Below are positions 8,979 through 18,100 of a DNA stretch of 64,000 bases, one piece after another. The position numbers and the translations under genes are program-made. This DNA is from Mariniphaga sp. Its GTDB lineage: Bacteria; Bacteroidota; Bacteroidia; Bacteroidales; Prolixibacteraceae. The notes below the pieces were generated by a model. It was given only the letters and a program-made list of their open reading frames with translations. It ran no database searches and was not told where the DNA came from. The DNA lies in the NCBI GenBank assembly GCA_025355585.1, contig JANXZJ010000079.1, positions 62,001 through 126,000 on the forward strand, written 5' to 3'. Position 1 is the first letter of the stretch. Every line of letters begins with the position of its first letter.

Positions 8979-8990
8979 TTTCAGTCCGAT

Positions 8991-9878
8991 TTATCTTGGT
9001 GATTTTCTTAATCCATAAATTTTTGAACTCCAGGGTGAATAAGTCCGTGATACCTTTGTCATCGTGATCACAGGATCTTCCTGATCGTGCATCTCATTTC
9101 CGTACAGATACAGTGCCATTACAATTGCAGCATTGACTTCACCTGATAATCCCTGCTTTATGACACCTGGAGATGAAATCTTCAATAATTTTTCAGCTCT
9201 TCGGGCTTCTTTGGTCATTATCAAGCCGAGACCCTTGAAGAATAAATACAACAAAGCAAGGCCTGTAAAAACGACCGACATTGCAATCAACGCCATTCCT
9301 ATTCCGCTTGGATCAAATTTTACAAATTTATCAGCTTCCGAAACCTTCGGCTTTGTATCATTATTGGCACCGGGAGTTGATTTTTCAAGGAAACCCCACT
9401 TTGCTTCGCCATCCTCCAGTCGCCCGTAAGTAACATCAGTTTTCTGGGGCGACTTGATTGTCACACTATCAATTAAGGTTTTCCCGTTCGAATCGAACAA
9501 ACAGATTGTTTTTGATTCCTGTAGTTTAAAATTTAAATGACGAATTCCCCTGTCTGGCTCATTGTCAGCCCAAAATACAATATAACTTTCCTGAGGAATC
9601 AAGGTTATCGGCTGACCCTTTGGAATATAGTATTTTGTCGGATTGGTAATATCGTCAGTTAAATATAACCCTCCGACATTCACCGAGTTAAAGGCCGAAT
9701 TGTAAATTTCAATCCAGGCACTGTGCTCCCCGAAATCATCTACGTAGTTGGAATCATTATGAACAAGAATTTCGTTAATACGCAAATCCATTGCACTTTG
9801 TGCATTAACATTCCTGAGACCAACGCAGAGAACAACAAGTACAATCAGCTTTAAAATACTTAATTTATTTTTTAGCAT
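8991..9878 (-). CDS. OadG-type gamma subunit with an N-terminal lamin-tail domain
   Basis: Classical gamma subunits are about 80-120 residues; this one is 295. A signal peptide (residues 1-27) is followed by a lamin-tail (LTD) beta-sandwich at about 30-165, recognisable by LRINEILVHN, AWIEIYNSAFNSVNVGGLYL, IVFWAD and the closing STPGANND. After a linker comes the OadG transmembrane helix (PSGIGMALIAMSVVFTGLAL, about 190-215) and a cytoplasmic tail. The LTD would therefore face the periplasm. Position in the operon (between mmdA and biotin carrier) supports the gamma role of holding the complex together. The function of the LTD is unknown; anchoring to the envelope is one possibility. Confidence 0.85.
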   Translation of the reverse strand: MLKNKLSILKLIVLVVLCVGLRNVNAQSAMDLRINEILVHNDSNYVDDFGEHSAWIEIYNSAFNSVNVGGLYLTDDITNPTKYYIPKGQPITLIPQESYIVFWADNEPDRGIRHLNFKLQESKTICLFDSNGKTLIDSVTIKSPQKTDVTYGRLEDGEAKWGFLEKSTPGANNDTKPKVSEADKFVKFDPSGIGMALIAMSVVFTGLALLYLFFKGLGLIMTKEARRAEKLLKISSPGVIKQGLSGEVNAAIVMALYLYGNEMHDQEDPVITMTKVSRTYSPWSSKIYGLRKSPR

Positions 9879-9890
9879 AATTACTCGAAA

Positions 9891-11450
9891 TTATAACGGA
9901 AGGTTTGAATGTTTCTTAGCCGGCATAGAATCTTTTTTCGTAGCAAGCGATTGCAGAGCCCTAATGATTCGGAACCTGGTATTACGAGGTTCAATAACAT
10001 CATCAATATAGCCATATCTGGCTGCATTATATGGATTTGCAAATTCTTTTTTGTATTCAGCTTCTGACTGGGTAATATATTCAGCACGGGCTGCATCGTC
10101 GGGTAATCCTTTAATATGCTTACTTCTCAAAACTTCAATCGCACCTTTGGGACCCATTACAGCGATTTCAGCTTGAGGCCAGGCATAGTTGATATCTCCA
10201 CGCAAATGTTTGGAACTCATCACGCAGTATGCTCCACCATAAGCCTTACGAAGAATTACAGTAATTTTTGGTACAGTTGCTTCACCATAGGCAAATAATA
10301 ATTTTGCGCCATGAATAATGATACCGCCATATTCCTGAGCTGTACCAGGCAAGAATCCAGGTACATCTTCAAGTGTAACGAGCGGTACATTAAAAGCATC
10401 GCAGAAACGAATAAAGCGTGCGGCTTTTCTGGAGGCATTAATATCTAAAACCCCTGCCAGATAAGCAGGCTGATTGGCAATAATTCCAACCGGCATACCA
10501 TTAAAACGGGCAAATCCTACAACAATATTCTGTGCAAAATTCCTATGAACTTCCAAAAATTCAGAACTATCAACGATTGAATGGATTACATCCTTTACAT
10601 CATAGGGTTTATTAGGATTCTCCGGAATAATATCGTTCAAATTGTCATCAAGACGATCGATTGGATCATCACAACGAGAAATTGGTGGATCCTCAAGGTT
10701 GTTTTGTGGCAAATAAGAAAGTAATTTGCGGATCAGTAACAAACCTTCTTCCTCTGAGTCAGAAACAAAATGTGTCACTCCGGATTTTGTACCATGCACA
10801 ACCGCACCACCTAATTGCTCATCTGTAACAACCTCTCCGGTAACGGTTTTAACAACTTTAGGTCCGGTGACAAACATGTAGCTGGTGTCTTTACTCATCA
10901 CAATAAAGTCAGTCAATGCGGGAGAATAAACAGCTCCACCGGCGCAAGGGCCAAAAATAGCTGAGATCTGTGGAATGACCCCAGAAGCCATGATGTTACG
11001 CTGGAAAATTTCAGCATAACCAGCCAAAGCGGTAACGCCTTCCTGGATACGGGCACCGCCCGAATCGTTAATACCAATACATGGAGCACCAACTTTCATC
11101 GCCATGTCCATTACTTTACAGATCTTGAGGGCATAGGTTTCTGAAAGCGATCCGCCAAAAACGGTGAAGTCCTGCGAAAAGATAAAAACCGTGCGACCAT
11201 CAATTGTTCCGCGTCCGGTTACAACGCCATCGCTTAGAAATTTAGTTTTCTCCATACCAAAATTGGTACAGCGATGGGTGACGAACATATCGAATTCTTC
11301 GAAGCTCCCTTCGTCAAGAAATAAGTCGATACGTTCGCGTGCGGTTAATTTACCTTTGGCATGTTGCGCTTCGATTCTTTTCGCTCCACCACCAAGTTTG
11401 GCCTCCGCACGAAGGTCAATCAATTGTTTGATTTTGTCCTGATTGCTCAT
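9891..11450 (-). CDS. mmdA: Methylmalonyl-CoA decarboxylase carboxyltransferase (alpha) subunit
   Basis: A 519-residue carboxyltransferase of the acyl-CoA carboxylase beta/MmdA family, at the usual length. Two crotonase-fold halves are visible: N-terminal acyl-CoA site ([32 protein letters not shown]) and C-terminal biotin site ([33 protein letters not shown]). It moves the carboxyl group of methylmalonyl-CoA to biotin, giving propionyl-CoA. The same fold serves propionyl-CoA carboxylase, but the linked OadB and OadG genes and the absence of a biotin carboxylase gene favour the decarboxylase direction. Located 29 bases after the epimerase gene. Confidence 0.93.
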   Translation of the reverse strand: MSNQDKIKQLIDLRAEAKLGGGAKRIEAQHAKGKLTARERIDLFLDEGSFEEFDMFVTHRCTNFGMEKTKFLSDGVVTGRGTIDGRTVFIFSQDFTVFGGSLSETYALKICKVMDMAMKVGAPCIGINDSGGARIQEGVTALAGYAEIFQRNIMASGVIPQISAIFGPCAGGAVYSPALTDFIVMSKDTSYMFVTGPKVVKTVTGEVVTDEQLGGAVVHGTKSGVTHFVSDSEEEGLLLIRKLLSYLPQNNLEDPPISRCDDPIDRLDDNLNDIIPENPNKPYDVKDVIHSIVDSSEFLEVHRNFAQNIVVGFARFNGMPVGIIANQPAYLAGVLDINASRKAARFIRFCDAFNVPLVTLEDVPGFLPGTAQEYGGIIIHGAKLLFAYGEATVPKITVILRKAYGGAYCVMSSKHLRGDINYAWPQAEIAVMGPKGAIEVLRSKHIKGLPDDAARAEYITQSEAEYKKEFANPYNAARYGYIDDVIEPRNTRFRIIRALQSLATKKDSMPAKKHSNLPL

Positions 11451-11479
11451 CGTACTATTATTTATTTTTTAACTGAAAA

Positions 11480-11881
11480 TTATTCGCTGCAAAGTTCGGT
11501 AAGTACCCCTAACGTTGATTTGGGATGCAGGAAACCAATATTCAATCCTTCCGCACCTTTTCTTGACTGCTTATCAATTAACTGAATACCGGCATCATTT
11601 GCCTGCTGAAGTGCACTGTTTACATCATCAACAGCAAAAGCGATATGGTGAATTCCGGGACCTTTTTTCTCAAGGAATTTGCCGATCGGGCCTTCCGGAT
11701 CCGTTGATTCCAATAGCTCAATCTTGGTTTGACCAACTTTAAAAAAAGCAGTTTTCACCTTTTGATCTACAACATCTTCGGTTGCATAACACTTCGTTCC
11801 AAGAAGCGTTTCATAATAGGGAATTGCAGTTTCAAGACTGACTACTGCAATACCAATGTGCTCAATATGTGATACATTCAT
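11480..11881 (-). CDS. mce: Methylmalonyl-CoA epimerase
   Basis: A 133-residue glyoxalase-fold (VOC) protein of typical size. It interconverts (S)- and (R)-methylmalonyl-CoA so that product of the B12-dependent mutase can be used by the decarboxylase. Motifs include HIEHIGIAVVSLETAIPYYE at the N-terminus, GPGIHHIAFAVDDV in the middle and a C-terminal Glu-containing strand (LGVLTELCSE), which together supply the metal-binding His/His/Glu. The gene lies between the CoA transferase and mmdA in the operon. The mutase itself is not in the window. Confidence 0.96.
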   Translation of the reverse strand: MNVSHIEHIGIAVVSLETAIPYYETLLGTKCYATEDVVDQKVKTAFFKVGQTKIELLESTDPEGPIGKFLEKKGPGIHHIAFAVDDVNSALQQANDAGIQLIDKQSRKGAEGLNIGFLHPKSTLGVLTELCSE

Positions 11882-11910
11882 CTTAAATTGGAGTTATTTA
11901 GTTAATATGA

Positions 11911-11937
11911 TTAAAGGCAGGAAAACCCTGCCTTTAA
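11911..11937. terminator. Intergenic hairpin between CoA transferase and epimerase genes
   Basis: A perfect 10-bp stem (TTAAAGGCAG at 11911-11920 with its complement at 11928-11937). The T-rich side is on the plus strand (TTAATTTTT); on the transcribed minus strand only a weak U stretch follows. It may act as a partial terminator or processing site that lowers expression of the downstream operon genes relative to the CoA transferase. Confidence 0.5.
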
Positions 11938-11945
11938 TTTTTGTG

Positions 11946-13256
11946 TTATCTTGGAATCGGTACAAAACGATAATGAGGTCCAAATCTTTCGAAAGCTGCC
12001 TGATCAAGCATTTCCTGATGCTTTGGGTGCGCAATTGATATCAATAATCTGGCTCTTTCCTGAAGCGTCTTACCATAAAGATTGACGGCACCATACTCAG
12101 TTACCACCCAATGGATATTGGCACGGGTAGAGACAACTCCCGATCCCTCAATAAGTGTTGGGCTGATTTTTGACATTCCTTTTTCGGTAACTGATGGCAT
12201 CGCAATGATTGGTTTTCCGCGGAAGGAATAACCTGCACCACGAATAAAATCGATCTGACCACCAACTCCGGAGTAGTGTTTGATTCCAATTGAATCGGCA
12301 CAAACCTGTCCTGTTAAGTCAATTGCCAGCGCTGAATTAATAGCTGTAACCTGGTCAAGTTTGCGAATGACAGAAACACTGTTTGTATGCGCAACATCCA
12401 TCATGGCCACCATCGGGTTATCATCCACAAAGTCGTATAATGCCTTCGACCCCATCAGGAAGGTTGCCACCATCTTTCCGGTATCTATCTTTTTCTTTCT
12501 GCCATTTACGACCCCTTTTTCAACAAGCGGGAGAATTCCATCGGCAAACATCTCAGTATGAACACCCAAATCTTTGTGATTGCCCAACTGAGCAAGTACG
12601 GCATTGGGTATACCGCCGATTCCCATCTGTAAACAAGCACCATCTTCAATCAATGCAGCAGCATTCTTACCAATGGCAATGTCTATTTCGGATAATGGGG
12701 CAAGATTATGTGCATAAAGCGGAGAATCATCCTCTACAAAAATATCAATCTGATCAAGTTGGATCATCGCATCACCCCATGCGCGTGGAACATTTGGATT
12801 TACAAGTGCAATTACCACATCAGCACATTGAACTGCAGCAAGCGTTGCATCGACGGAGGTTCCCAAAGAAACATAACCATGCTTATCTGGTAATGATACC
12901 ATGATCATTGCAACGTTGACTTTAAGATATCCCTCCCGGATTAATTTCTGAGTTTCACTTAGGAAAACCGGAATATAATCGGCGTAACCAGCCTGTGTTT
13001 GCTTACGAAGATTAGCTCCCACAAAAAACTGCTGGGCATCGAATATCCCTTCAAATTCAGGATTACCATATTCTACAACACCTTCAATATGGAGATGCTG
13101 AATTTTAATATCATAAAGTTCGCCGGCGCGTCCACGCTCGACCATTGCTTCGATTAATCGGTGAGGCGTAACAGCTACGCAACTTAAATGAACACGGTCT
13201 CCCGATTTAATAACTTTGACCGCATCTTCAGCAGTAACATATCTAACTTGCTTCAT
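11946..13256 (-). CDS. Acetyl-CoA hydrolase/transferase-family CoA transferase
   Basis: A 436-residue family I CoA transferase of the acetate/4-hydroxybutyrate CoA-transferase group. Two homologous halves are visible; the glutamate that would form the CoA thioester lies in HTEMFADG (about residue 235), and GIGGIPNAVL and the C-terminal GRARLLISIAHP-like segment (ERARLLISIAHP) are typical. In the succinate-propionate pathway such an enzyme swaps CoA between propionyl-CoA and succinate or acetate, and its position ahead of the epimerase and decarboxylase genes supports this. The exact acyl donor and acceptor cannot be settled by sequence. Confidence 0.9.
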   Translation of the reverse strand: MKQVRYVTAEDAVKVIKSGDRVHLSCVAVTPHRLIEAMVERGRAGELYDIKIQHLHIEGVVEYGNPEFEGIFDAQQFFVGANLRKQTQAGYADYIPVFLSETQKLIREGYLKVNVAMIMVSLPDKHGYVSLGTSVDATLAAVQCADVVIALVNPNVPRAWGDAMIQLDQIDIFVEDDSPLYAHNLAPLSEIDIAIGKNAAALIEDGACLQMGIGGIPNAVLAQLGNHKDLGVHTEMFADGILPLVEKGVVNGRKKKIDTGKMVATFLMGSKALYDFVDDNPMVAMMDVAHTNSVSVIRKLDQVTAINSALAIDLTGQVCADSIGIKHYSGVGGQIDFIRGAGYSFRGKPIIAMPSVTEKGMSKISPTLIEGSGVVSTRANIHWVVTEYGAVNLYGKTLQERARLLISIAHPKHQEMLDQAAFERFGPHYRFVPIPR

Positions 13257-13285
13257 ATGAAAATATAACTGTTTAAAAATTGCCG

Positions 13286-13293
13286 CAAAGGTA
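13286..13293 (-). promoter_or_regulatory. -7 element for the CoA-transferase/decarboxylase operon
   Basis: On the minus strand TACCTTTG matches TAnnTTTG exactly, 29 bases before the start codon. No good TTTG is seen at the expected -33 distance, so activation through the inverted repeats further upstream is possible. Confidence 0.5.
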
Positions 13294-13351
13294 AATATTA
13301 TTATTCTTGAGAGAAAGAAAACAGGTGTAAAAGTGAGTTATTTTAAAAAAA

Positions 13352-13369
13352 TCGAACCATAGGTTTGAA
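13352..13369. promoter_or_regulatory. Operator-like inverted repeat, site 1
   Basis: TCGAACCATAGGTTTGAA is an imperfect palindrome with half-sites GAACC and GGTTTGA. Its centre is 50 bases from that of the similar site 2, about five helical turns, in the divergent promoter region. The right half contains TAGGTTTG, a -7 match for the plus strand, so a bound regulator could occlude a promoter. Confidence 0.5.
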
Positions 13370-13400
13370 TCGTTCGGATTTTGGAAATATATACCAATAT

Positions 13401-13420
13401 TTGAACCATTTAGGTTTGAA
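13401..13420. promoter_or_regulatory. Operator-like inverted repeat, site 2
   Basis: TTGAACCATTTAGGTTTGAA is a near-perfect palindrome closely matching site 1, with a spacer two bases longer. It also contains TAGGTTTG (13411-13418), a plausible -7 box for the flavoprotein gene starting at 13468. The regulator that binds it is not identified in the window. Confidence 0.55.
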
Positions 13421-13467
13421 CTTTTACAAACATTCGTATGTTTACTTTATAATAACAATGTAAAGAA

Positions 13468-14946
13468 ATGGTTAAATTTGATCTGGCTGTAATTGGAAGC
13501 GGTCCCGGGGGCTTTGCTGCCACAATGAGAGCTGTTGATTTTGGAAAAAATGTTTGTTTGATCGAAGCAGGGCACATTGGAGGGAATGGTATTATGAATG
13601 GTCCATTAACGTCAAAGACGATGTGGGAACTTTCTGTAGACTATTCGATAGCGGCCGCCGTTGACCGCGGTTATCGCGCTTCAGGTTTGCAGGTCGATTA
13701 TAATTTAGTGAAAAAAACCGTCATCGCTGCTGCAAAAACGAAGCAGTATCAGATGCTGTCGCAAATCGAATCTTTTTCAACGAAAAGCAGTGACTCAGGA
13801 ACAATTACTTACAAACGTGGTTTTGCCAAATTTCTTGATCGCAATACCCTTCAGATAGAGGGCGAAAATGGAATCGAGACGATTGAAGCTGAATACATTA
13901 TAATTGCAACGGGTTCGAGGCCACGCGAACTTCCCGAATTACCGGTCGATCAAAAGCAAATTTTCGATTCCGACGGGTTACTTAACCTGGAAAGTTTTCC
14001 TGAACGCATGATGATTCTGGGATCAGGAATTATCGGCTGTGAATTTGCTGCCATTTTTTCGAATTTCAGACAGACTGAGGTGCATTTATTAGATCGCACC
14101 CATCGTGTGATCCCTTTCGAAGATGACGATGTAAGTGACTTTGTTTCAGAAAATCTTGAAAAGAACGGCGTAATCATTCATCACACCGCAACGATGCGCA
14201 CCGTAAGAAAAGAAAAGGATCACCTGGAAGTTGTTCTTGATTACGATGACGGACATAGCCAGGTGGTGGAGGTTGATATTCTGCTTGTTTCAATTGGCCG
14301 CGATGCAAATACGATTGGTCTTGGGCTTGAAAATGTCGCCATTAAACCCAACGTAAAAGGTTATCTTCATATCAACGAGGAGTGCGCAATCGGCGATTTT
14401 CAGAAATGCAATATTTTCGCAGCTGGTGATGTTACCGGACAAAAAGCATTGTATGGAGTCGCGGAAGAGCAAGGTAGGTTTATAGTTGAAGCGATATTCG
14501 GAGCATCGACTTATCGGCTCGATTATTCCTATATGCCTACCCTGATGTTTTTTAAACCTGAACTGGCTTCGGTCGGAGCCAATGAAAAATCATTGCGCGA
14601 CAAAAAGATACCATATAAGGCAGTCTATTATTCGAATGAACTGGTGAACCGTGCCATCGCGATGCGTAGCACGAAAGGTTTCGTAAAAATAATTGTGAGC
14701 AACGATGGCTCCGAAAAAATTCTTGGAATGCGTGCAGCCGGACCCCAGGCTTCGGCGTTTATCGTTTCCATCGCATATCTGATCAATTCAGACATCAGGC
14801 TCCATGAGGTACTTCAAAGCATTCATCCTCATCCGAGTGTAACAGAAGGTATTCAGGAGTGTATCCGGATCTTTTACAACCAATCGATCTATAAACCAAA
14901 AGCTTTTCCATCACTGATAAAAGTAACCGAATGGAAACCGGAATAA
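13468..14946 (+). CDS. Dihydrolipoamide-dehydrogenase-like flavoprotein lacking the redox disulfide
   Basis: A 492-residue class I pyridine nucleotide-disulfide oxidoreductase homologue. FAD site AVIGSGPGGFAATMRA is at residues 7-22, the NAD(P) site MILGSGIIGCEFAAIF near 190-205, FAAGDVTGQ binds FAD near residue 315, and the C-terminal dimerisation domain contains HPHPSVTEG, the position of the His/Glu active-site pair. Where family enzymes have GGTCLNVGCIPSK this one reads GGNGIMNGPLTSK, with Gly41 and Pro46 replacing both redox cysteines. It therefore cannot be a dithiol reductase. Soluble transhydrogenases (SthA) also lack part of this disulfide, so direct flavin transfer between nicotinamides or to a quinone is an inference. 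It is divergent from the propionate operon. Confidence 0.85.
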   Translation: MVKFDLAVIGSGPGGFAATMRAVDFGKNVCLIEAGHIGGNGIMNGPLTSKTMWELSVDYSIAAAVDRGYRASGLQVDYNLVKKTVIAAAKTKQYQMLSQIESFSTKSSDSGTITYKRGFAKFLDRNTLQIEGENGIETIEAEYIIIATGSRPRELPELPVDQKQIFDSDGLLNLESFPERMMILGSGIIGCEFAAIFSNFRQTEVHLLDRTHRVIPFEDDDVSDFVSENLEKNGVIIHHTATMRTVRKEKDHLEVVLDYDDGHSQVVEVDILLVSIGRDANTIGLGLENVAIKPNVKGYLHINEECAIGDFQKCNIFAAGDVTGQKALYGVAEEQGRFIVEAIFGASTYRLDYSYMPTLMFFKPELASVGANEKSLRDKKIPYKAVYYSNELVNRAIAMRSTKGFVKIIVSNDGSEKILGMRAAGPQASAFIVSIAYLINSDIRLHEVLQSIHPHPSVTEGIQECIRIFYNQSIYKPKAFPSLIKVTEWKPE

Positions 14947-15032
14947 TTTGCAAATGCGACAATTCGACGATTTGACAATGTTAAATGCGATTCACCAGCA
15001 ACCAGTCGCTAATCCCTAACAGCCTTTCAGCA

Positions 15033-15062
15033 TTTGCCAGCAGCTATTTTTCGTTATCTTTG
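15033..15062 (+). promoter_or_regulatory. Promoter of purL
   Basis: TTTG at 15033-15036 and TATCTTTG at 15055-15062 are separated by 18 bases, an excellent match to the Bacteroidota -33/-7 consensus. The start codon of purL follows 43 bases later. Confidence 0.7.
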
Positions 15063-15105
15063 CGGAGAATGATAACCCTGACGCTGTCAATTAAAATACA
15101 CTTCA

Positions 15106-18100
15106 ATGATCCTCTTTTTTAAAGGAAAATCAAAACTCATAGCTGTTGATACTCAAAAGGAACAGTGCACCTTCAACCTCGGAAAGCTTATCTGGTTATT
15201 TGATCAGGCATCCTTGATCAATCAGGAGTCGGTCTCCGGGATTTTTGTTGGGCCACGAAAAGAGATGATCACCCCGTGGAGCACGAATGCGGTCGAAATC
15301 ACACAGAATATGGGTATTACCGGGATCGTCCGAATTGAAGAGTTTTTTCAGGCCGATTCAGAGCATCCAAAGTTTGACCCGATGCTTCAGGTTGTATATA
15401 AAGAACTTAACCAACAAATATTTACAATATATCATCAGCCCGAACCAATCCTTTATATTGATGATATAGCAACTTATAGCAGTCAGGAAGGATTGGCTTT
15501 AAGTGAAGATGAGATCAATTACCTTAACGGGGTATCGACAAAACTAGGACGAAAATTAACTGACAGTGAGGTATTTGGATTTTCGCAAGTCAACTCGGAA
15601 CATTGCCGGCACAAAATATTTAACGGAAATTTCATAATTGATGGCATAGAAAAACCTTCAACACTTTTTCAATTAATCAAGGAAACCACCAGGGTCAATC
15701 CAAATACAATTCTTTCAGCCTATAAAGACAATTGCTCCTTCAGTAAAGGACCTGATTCGGAACAGTTTGCACCAATCACGCAAGACAAACCCGATTATTT
15801 CCAGGTAACTGACATTAAAACTGTTCTTTCACTGAAAGCTGAAACCCATAATTTTCCGACAACTGTCGAGCCGTTTAATGGTGCAGCTACCGGAAGCGGT
15901 GGTGAAATCCGCGACAGGATGGCCGGTGGCAAAGGGAGTTTTCCGATCGCCGGAACGGCTGTTTATATGACCGCCTATTCGAGAAATGACGAAGAAGGAC
16001 GTTCATGGGAAGATGCGACCGAGCCTCGGCCATGGTTGTATCAGACACCGGAGGAGATCTTAATCAAAGCTTCAAACGGAGCATCAGATTTTGGAAATAA
16101 ATTTGGACAACCACTTATAAATGGCTCGGTTTTAACCTTTGAGCATTTCGAAAATCAGAAAAAATTTGGTTACGACAAGGTGATCATGCAAGCCGGAGGA
16201 ATCGGTTATGCCCGTGGCGAAGATTGCCTGAAGAGTGTTCCCGGAATTGGGGATAAAGTTGTTTTACTTGGTGGTGATAATTACCGGATTGGAATGGGTG
16301 GCGGAGCTGTTTCATCTGTGGATACGGGTGAATTTGAGAGTCATATCGAATTAAATGCGGTTCAGCGTGCAAACCCTGAGATGCAGAAAAGGGCTTACAA
16401 TACAATCAGGGCACTCGCAGAATCGGGAAATAATCCGATTATTTCGATCCATGATCATGGCGCTGGCGGGCATTTAAACTGCTTATCTGAACTCGTTGAA
16501 GAAACCGGCGGCGAAATATACATTGATCAATTACCCGTTGGGGACCCTACCCTATCGGCCAAGGAGATTGTTGGCAACGAGTCGCAGGAACGCATGGGAT
16601 TTGTTACAGGTGGAGAAAATATTGAACTGATCACACGTATTGCGGAACGCGAACGTTCACCCATTTACGTGATTGGCGAAACAACCGGTGACCACAAATT
16701 CACGTTCGAAAACCGGAAAACCGGTGAAAAACCAATCAATTGGGAACTTGCATATATGTTTGGGAAACCACCGAAAACAGTGTTGGAGGATGATTCTAAA
16801 GTAGCGACCTTTTCGGAGGTTAAATACGATCCGTCGCAAATAAACAAATACATAGAACAGGTTCTCCAACTTGAATCCGTAGGTTGTAAAGACTGGCTCA
16901 CAAATAAAGTCGACCGTTCGGTCACCGGAAAGGTTGCAAAACAGCAATGTGCCGGAAAACTGCAACTTCCGCTTAATAATTTAGGAGTTGTAGCAATTGA
17001 TTACCAAGGGGTCAAAGGAATTGCGACTTCTCTTGGACATGCGCCTGTCGCAGGTTTGATTGATGCCGCCAATGGCTCAATTCTTTCGATAGCAGAATCG
17101 CTGACCAATATTATCTGGGCGCCACTTACACACGGAATTAAAGGCATTTCACTATCTGCCAACTGGATGTGGCCTGCAAAGAATCAGGGAGAGAATTTCC
17201 GGCTCTACAGTGGTGTGGAAGCTTGCTCCATCTTTGCCTGCGCCCTCGGAGTTAACATTCCTACAGGGAAAGACTCATTATCGATGACACAGAAATATAA
17301 AAATGATGTCGTTTATGCTCCTGGAACAGTCATTATCTCTGCCTCTGGTGAAGTTACCGATATTCGTAACATAGTTGAACCGGTTCTGGTTGTTGATCCT
17401 TCAAAACCGTTGTATTACATCGACTTCTCAAAAGCGCTTAAGTCACTTGGCGGTAGTTCATTCGCTCAGACGTTGAGTCAACTGGGAGAAAACACACCAA
17501 CTGTAACCGATCCTGACTATTTTGTAAAGGCATTCAATACTATTCAGAATTTAATTGAAAATCAATCAATTCTTGCAGGACATGATATTTCTTCAGGAGG
17601 TATTTTAACCACACTGCTCGAAATGTGTTTTGCCCAAAACGAATGTGGAATTGACATTAACTTAACCGGGATGAAAGAAGCTGACAGTGTGAAAGCATTG
17701 TTCAGCGAAAATCCGGGCATTGTGGTTCAGCCAAAAGATTTCGCTGAATTTGAAAAAGCATTAAATAACAACGAAATAGCATTTGTCAGGATCGGTAATC
17801 CAACCACCGCCCGTGAAATATCAGTTATAAACGGGAACGACAAATTTCAATTTGACATTGATTCACTGCGTGATAAATGGTTCAAACCATCGTATCTCCT
17901 GGATCGCAGACAAAGCGGCGAAAAGCTGGCATTGGAACGATTCGAAAACTATAAAAAGAATGAACTGAAATTCGATTTTGGCTCATTTACAGGGAAATTT
18001 AAAGATCTGAAAATCAATCCAAAACGTCGTCAATCATCAGGCATAAAGGCTGCCATTATCCGTGAAAAGGGCAGCAATGGTGACCGCGAAATGGCGTGGA

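Noticed and set aside
12383-12904. A 173-codon plus-strand open frame opposite the CoA transferase gene
   Set aside because: It is a shadow of a well-conserved gene; its composition (Gln/His/Pro-rich) is not protein-like.
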